Notes under the pieces: model-generated
What the model was told of the DNA's origin: nothing
The model's input: the letters and a program-made list of their open reading frames with translations, nothing else
The model's database searches: none
Translations under genes and position numbers: made by a program
Source: an uncultured Parolsenella sp.
Lineage (GTDB): Bacteria; Actinomycetota; Coriobacteriia; Coriobacteriales; Atopobiaceae
DNA length: 64,000 nucleotides
Assembly (NCBI GenBank): GCA_934668375.1
Contig: CAKUNF010000003.1
Location: 1 to 64,000, forward strand
Direction: 5' to 3'
Shown here: in pieces, positions 60,423 to 64,000 of the stretch
How positions within the stretch are numbered: the first letter of the stretch is position 1
How the letters are laid out: every line of letters begins with the position of its first letter

Positions 60423-61214
60423 TTATTCCTCGTTGAACTTGTGCTCCTGGTACTCATCGCGCGTCCACTTGAGCGACTCCTTGCCGTCTCGGGCGATGAG
60501 CACGCGACGCGCAACGAACAGGGATGCCTCGTACAGGACGATGACAGCGGCGAACATGAGGAACATCGTGACAGGACTCGCGTCGGGCGTCACGACGGCG
60601 CTGGCGATGAGCATGCCAACATAGATGAAGCGCCACTGCTCGCGCATCGTCTTGTAGGGCACGAGGTGGAAGACGAGCAGGTAGAAGATGATGAGGGGCA
60701 GCTCGAACGCCGCACCGAAGCCCAGCTCGAGCAGCGTGATGATGTTGATGTAGTCCTCGGCGTTGGCAAACACGGCCGCGAAGTCGTTCGTCTGCTCGAG
60801 CATCCAGCCAAACGTGGCCTGAAGGATGATGAAGTAGCAGAACAGCATGCCAAAGAAGAACAGGAACACGAGGGCGGCCACCGTGGGCGTCACCCACTTC
60901 TGCTCGCTGGGCTTGAGCGCCGGCATGAAGAAGCCGAGCACCTGGAAGATGATGATCGGGCAGCACACGATGACGGCGAAGAACGCCGACACCTTGAAGC
61001 GCAGCGTGAAGCCGCCGAGCGCCGTGGTGACGTAGAGCTTGCCACCGTCGGGCATGAACTGGCGAATCGGGTCGATGAGCAGCTGGATGAGCGTGGGCGA
61101 CGCCATGTAGATGACGAGCGTCGTCACGAGCACGCACATGACGATGATGGTGAGGCGCCGCCTCAGCTCGCTCAGGTGATCGAGCAGCGGCATTCTTGCG
61201 GGTCCGACGGGCAT
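60423..61214 (-). CDS. tatC: Tat translocase subunit TatC
   Basis: 263 residues with six predicted membrane helices. The start region MPLLDHLSELRRRL is the conserved TatC signal-binding segment, and the Glu in ELGFGAAFELPLIIFYL is the conserved second-loop residue. TatC recognises twin-arginine signals such as that of OppA in this window. The ATG overlaps the tatA stop (TAATG). Confidence 0.95.
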   Translation of the reverse strand: MPVGPARMPLLDHLSELRRRLTIIVMCVLVTTLVIYMASPTLIQLLIDPIRQFMPDGGKLYVTTALGGFTLRFKVSAFFAVIVCCPIIIFQVLGFFMPALKPSEQKWVTPTVAALVFLFFFGMLFCYFIILQATFGWMLEQTNDFAAVFANAEDYINIITLLELGFGAAFELPLIIFYLLVFHLVPYKTMREQWRFIYVGMLIASAVVTPDASPVTMFLMFAAVIVLYEASLFVARRVLIARDGKESLKWTRDEYQEHKFNEE

Positions 61215-61726
61215 TACGCGTCCTCCTCGTCATCGTCGTCTTCGTCATCGAGGCCGTACAGGGCGGCCACGGAAGTGGGGGCGGGCTCGGGAGCCTCCTG
61301 GGGCTCGGCGGCCGTCTGCTCGCTGGGGGTTCCGGCATCCTCGTCGGAGTCCGCATCCGCCGCGACGGGCTCGGCGGCCCTCTCGGCATCCTTGCCCTTC
61401 TCTGCGGCGGCCTTCTCGGCGGCAAGGCGGGCGCGACGCTCGGCGAACGTCTCGGCGGGCTTGGCGGCGGCCACCTCCTCCTCCGTGAGGTCGGCGTCCT
61501 CCTCCTGGGCCTTCGCGGCGGCCTTGCCGGCCGGCGTGTCCGCGGCGTTCTGGATGGGGTCGATGATCTCTGACTGAACGACCTTCGTCACGCCCTCGGA
61601 CGCCGTGCGGAACTGACGCAGCGCACGGCCGATGGTGCGGCCCATGCCCGGGAGCTTGTCCGGGCCAAACAGCAGGAACGCGAACAGGATGATGAGTACG
61701 AGCTCTTGGTCTCCGATGCCGAACAC
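61214..61726 (-). CDS. tatA: Tat translocase subunit TatA
   Basis: 170 residues from a GTG at 61726 (GTAGGAGG upstream). N-terminal helix GDQELVLIILFAFLLFGPDKLPG with the FGPDKLP hinge, an amphipathic helix, and then a long acidic Ala/Glu-rich tail ending DDEDDDDEEDA. The length and tail could also fit TatB. It forms the pore-like oligomer with TatC. Confidence 0.9.
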   Translation of the reverse strand: MFGIGDQELVLIILFAFLLFGPDKLPGMGRTIGRALRQFRTASEGVTKVVQSEIIDPIQNAADTPAGKAAAKAQEEDADLTEEEVAAAKPAETFAERRARLAAEKAAAEKGKDAERAAEPVAADADSDEDAGTPSEQTAAEPQEAPEPAPTSVAALYGLDDEDDDDEEDA

Positions 61727-61738
61727 GTATGCCTCCTA

Positions 61739-61774
61739 CGGCGTCGCGCGCCAGGCACCCGTGCCCGGCGCGAC
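61739..61774 (-). other. Hairpin between the STAS gene and tatA
   Basis: GTCGCGCCGGGCAC and GTGCCTGGCGCGCGAC pair nearly perfectly and precede the tatA ribosome site. There is no T tract. It may protect or partly terminate the upstream message. Confidence 0.6.
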
Positions 61775-61780
61775 GGTTTT

Positions 61781-62092
61781 CTAGTCGCTGATGTTGAGCT
61801 GTCCCTCGACGCCCAGAAGGCCAAGCACGCGCCTCACGTTGGGCTGCGGGTTGACCACGGCAAACGACACGCCGGCGTCCGCGCTGCGCGTGGCGGCGCC
61901 CACGAGCACGCCGATGCCCGTCGAGTCGATGTAGGCCACCTGAGCCAGGTCAACCGAGATGGCGGCCGGCGTCTGGCCGAGGGCGGCGTCGAGCGCCTCG
62001 CGCAGCTCGGCGGCGTTCGAGACGTCCACCTCGCCGACGACGGACACCAGGGCGCAGCCCTCGTCGTTGGTTGTCTTGATGGAAAGGTCCAT
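61781..62092 (-). CDS. STAS-domain protein, anti-sigma factor antagonist type
   Basis: 103 residues. The whole protein is a STAS domain: VSVVGEVDVSNAAELREAL and the phosphorylatable Ser in AYIDSTGIGVLVGA (about residue 57). Such proteins bind and inhibit anti-sigma kinases of the RsbW/SpoIIAB kind when unphosphorylated. No kinase or sigma gene is adjacent, so the partner is elsewhere. It follows the TPR gene by 16 bases. Confidence 0.9.
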   Translation of the reverse strand: MDLSIKTTNDEGCALVSVVGEVDVSNAAELREALDAALGQTPAAISVDLAQVAYIDSTGIGVLVGAATRSADAGVSFAVVNPQPNVRRVLGLLGVEGQLNISD

Positions 62093-62108
62093 GTCCCCTC
62101 CCCTTCCG

Positions 62109-62876
62109 TTACTCGGCGTCCGTGGTGGCGTCCGAGCTTGTGATGGACTGCAGCTTCGAGGTGACGAAGCTCTTCATGCCGCACGTGTCGTCCGGATCGA
62201 CCTCGAGCGCCTTGTTGTAGGCGTCCGTGGCCTTGTCCGTCTCGCCGGCATCCTCGTAGATCATGCCGAGGTTGGCCCAGGCGGGCGCATAGTCTGCCGT
62301 GCCTGCGCAGAACTGCTCGAGCGCCGCGATGGCACCGTCCGTGTCGCCAAGATAGTACTGGCACAGCGCCCGGTTCACGTGAGCCGCGTTGGCGTCGTTG
62401 CCCGCGAGGTACTCGTCATAGTAGCCCTCGGCCTTCTGGAGAAGGTCGGTCACGTGGGCCTGCTCGTCGTCCGTGCTCGCGTAGTTGCGGGCCATGTCGC
62501 CCCACGTGAGGTAGTTGTTCGCGAGGTTGATGAGCGTCGCGGCGTCATCGGGATTGTCCGCGAGCTTGCTCTCGAGCGAGGAGACCGTCGAGGAGTAGCG
62601 GCTGTCGAGCTCGTCCATGTAGGAGCTCGTCGTTGCCGCCTCGGAGCTGTCCGACGAGCTGCTCTGCGAACCGTCGGTCGAGCTCGACGAGGCCTGCATG
62701 CCCGAGACGATGGCGGACAGCGACGGCAGCAGGATGGAGCCCACCATGATGATGGAGACGAGAATGACGGCCACGAGCACGAGCGGCCTGCGAGACGCGG
62801 GGTTGACCACGCGCTCGGAGTGCTCGTCCTCAGACGAAGCCGTCTCCCTGTTATCCTTCTTGGCCTTCGATGCCAT
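62109..62876 (-). CDS. Membrane-anchored TPR protein
   Basis: 255 residues. A basic, polar cytoplasmic start leads to one transmembrane helix (about 30-55, PLVLVAVILVSIIMVGSILL). An extracytoplasmic Ser-rich linker follows (about 60-85), then TPR repeats (AATLINLANNYLTWGDMAR, AHVNRALCQYYLGDTDGAI, APAWANLGMIYEDAGETDKA). It could act as a scaffold on the outer face of the membrane. First gene of a unit that may extend through the STAS, tat and topA genes. Confidence 0.82.
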   Translation of the reverse strand: MASKAKKDNRETASSEDEHSERVVNPASRRPLVLVAVILVSIIMVGSILLPSLSAIVSGMQASSSSTDGSQSSSSDSSEAATTSSYMDELDSRYSSTVSSLESKLADNPDDAATLINLANNYLTWGDMARNYASTDDEQAHVTDLLQKAEGYYDEYLAGNDANAAHVNRALCQYYLGDTDGAIAALEQFCAGTADYAPAWANLGMIYEDAGETDKATDAYNKALEVDPDDTCGMKSFVTSKLQSITSSDATTDAE

Positions 62877-62997
62877 GCCATGACCTTCCTGCCCGACCGT
62901 TCGGACGACCCTACTTATTAGTATGTCCCCGCGTCAACCCTAGGGCCAAGTTGGACACATGGCGGACATTCTACCCCAAGCCACCAAAATACCATTC

Positions 62998-63030
62998 GCA
63001 CGGCAAGGGGGACGGGCCCTTCCGGCACGT
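62998..63030. terminator. Hairpin in the spacer before the TPR gene
   Basis: CGGCAAGGGGGAC and CCCTTCCGG pair with one mismatch around GGGC; it belongs to the GGGGAC/GTCCCC-like group. It lies downstream of the minus-strand aminotransferase gene. The 235-bp spacer 62877-63111 holds no gene. Confidence 0.45.
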
Positions 63031-63111
63031 CAGACGCCGGGCGGACCCGCCCCCCCTGTCATCTGTTTTCCCCTGCCACGACAGAGGAGACGCCCCTGCC
63101 ATGGCGACTGG

Positions 63112-64000
63112 CTACCTCTCGGACCTTGCCAGGCGCGCCGAGACGAGCCTCACGCAGGCAACGAAGACGTCCAAAGCGGCCCCAAGGTCCTCGAGCGAGG
63201 GATAGGACGGCGCGATGCGGATGTTCGTGTCTCGCGGGTCCTTGCCATAGGGCCACGTGGCGCCGGCTCCCGTCATCTTGACGCCCAGCTCGGCGGCAAG
63301 CGACACGATGGCCTTTGCGGAGCCCTCGGGGCCGTCGAACGAGACGAAGTAGCCACCCTTGGGGTGAGACCACGTGGCGCAGCCCAGGTCGCCGAGCCCC
63401 TCGGCGAGCTTGCGCTCCACAAGCTCGAAGCGCGGACGCAGCACGCGCGCCTGGTCGGCCATGTGGGCGCGCACGGCGGCGGCATCGGGCAGCCAGCGCT
63501 CGTGCATGAGCTGGCAGATCTTGTCGGAGCAGACGCGCTCGATGCCGAACCAGGCGCGCAGGTCGTCGGCGTCCGCGGCGCTCGCGGCCACGGCAGCGAT
63601 GCCGCTGCCCGGGAACGTCACCTTGCTCGTGGAGGCGAACTCGTAGACGAGGTCGTCGTTGCCCGCCCCGGCCACGGCGCCAAAGATCTCCAGAAGCTCG
63701 TCGGGCTCGTCGGTGAGGTCATGCACGATGTAGGCGTTGTCCCAGAAGATGCGGAAGTCGGGCGCTGCCGGCTTCAGCGTGGCCATGCGGCGCACCGTCT
63801 CGTCCGAGTAGGTGATGCCCGTGGGGTTGGAGTACTTGGGAACGCACCAGATGCCCTTGACCGTGGGGTCGGACTCGACGAGGCGGCAGACCTCGTCCAT
63901 GTCGGGGCCGTCCGGGCCCATGGTAACCGGCACGTTCTCAAAGCCGGCATTGGCGGAGACGGCAAAGTGGCGGTCGTAGCCGGGACTGGGGCAGAGGAAC
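63112..64000 (-). CDS. Aminotransferase of the MocR-like class I group, cut by the window end
   Basis: The C-terminal 295 residues of a PLP enzyme; the frame remains open to the window edge (FLCPSPGYDRHFAVSANAGF) and so the start lies outside. GIWCVPKYSNPTGITYSD (about one third in), FWDNAYIVHDLTDEP and the PLP lysine in FASTSKVTFPGSG match the Aminotran_MocR (subgroup Ic aspartate aminotransferase) family. It probably moves amino groups between aspartate and 2-oxoglutarate. There is no DNA-binding domain in the visible part. Confidence 0.88.
   Translation of the reverse strand, partial: FLCPSPGYDRHFAVSANAGFENVPVTMGPDGPDMDEVCRLVESDPTVKGIWCVPKYSNPTGITYSDETVRRMATLKPAAPDFRIFWDNAYIVHDLTDEPDELLEIFGAVAGAGNDDLVYEFASTSKVTFPGSGIAAVAASAADADDLRAWFGIERVCSDKICQLMHERWLPDAAAVRAHMADQARVLRPRFELVERKLAEGLGDLGCATWSHPKGGYFVSFDGPEGSAKAIVSLAAELGVKMTGAGATWPYGKDPRDTNIRIAPSYPSLEDLGAALDVFVACVRLVSARLARSER

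Noticed and set aside
57501..61577. A 1358-codon open frame on the plus strand across topA, tatC and tatA
   Set aside because: It is antisense to three clear genes; GC-rich codon bias on the minus strand removes stops from the opposite frame. The translation is low-complexity with no recognisable domain.

Overview
The window is a GC-rich stretch of actinobacterial chromosome. Codon use, gene content and neighbourhoods (tight minus-strand operons, a Tad pilus locus, a Phe T-box in front of pheS, mannose-family PTS genes, holB beside a RicT/PSP1 gene) fit the class Coriobacteriia, probably an anaerobic gut or oral member of the Olsenella/Parolsenella/Collinsella group. The genus is inferred; nothing in the window fixes it. 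No rRNA, CRISPR array, insertion sequence, prophage or integrase was seen.

Layout. 1-900: a 5'-truncated AbiEi/DUF559-like gene remnant and tRNA-Phe with a good promoter. 901-11000: a 14-gene minus-strand Tad/Flp pilus operon (cpaB-tadZ-tadA-tadB-tadC-flp-unknown-flp-like-tadE-tadG-tadE-DUF192-FHA-small orphan). 11240-15233: rsgA and a Ca2+-type P-ATPase. 15594-19617: central metabolism, with D-lactate dehydrogenase, pyruvate kinase and an iron-type alcohol/glycerol dehydrogenase. 19714-21492: a GntR/UTRA regulator and a zinc-dependent phospholipase C-like protein. 21635-25650: the Phe T-box, pheS, a structured spacer and pheT. 25699-27178: an endonuclease-like gene flanked on both sides by copies of a short repeat. 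27191-39823: a peptide-use island, with an Opp-type transporter (Tat lipoprotein OppA, OppB, C, D, F), M20 and S10 peptidases, a TPR protein, PepC, and a divergent DUF1177-AroM pair. 40129-48870: amino-sugar use, with a mannose-family PTS (IIC, IID, IIB, IIA), a SIS-domain isomerase, a divergent trigger-factor-like protein, LacI and GntR regulators, NagA and a FucU-type mutarotase. 48957-64000: housekeeping genes (HAD phosphatases, glmM, M32 carboxypeptidase, dtd, RicT/PSP1, holB, tmk, topA, tatC, tatA, a STAS protein, a TPR protein and a MocR-type aminotransferase cut by the window end).

How the genes work together. The peptide island imports oligopeptides and degrades them inside the cell. 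A sequence motif shared by the oppA and pepC/DUF1177 promoter regions suggests one regulator. The PTS cluster together with nagA suggests uptake and deacetylation of an N-acetylated amino sugar, with LacI and GntR regulators sitting next to their likely operators.

The most unusual signals are in non-coding DNA. (1) A family of three long palindromic elements has unrelated outer arms but a shared core whose inner hairpin shows a compensatory base change; each lies just downstream of a gene in that gene's sense. (2) A repeat family surrounds the endonuclease-like gene. (3) A large nested hairpin lies between pheS and pheT. (4) Hairpins built on GGGGAC-N-GTCCCC occur at gene ends. Among proteins, the trigger-factor-like gene inside a sugar PTS cluster is the oddest placement.
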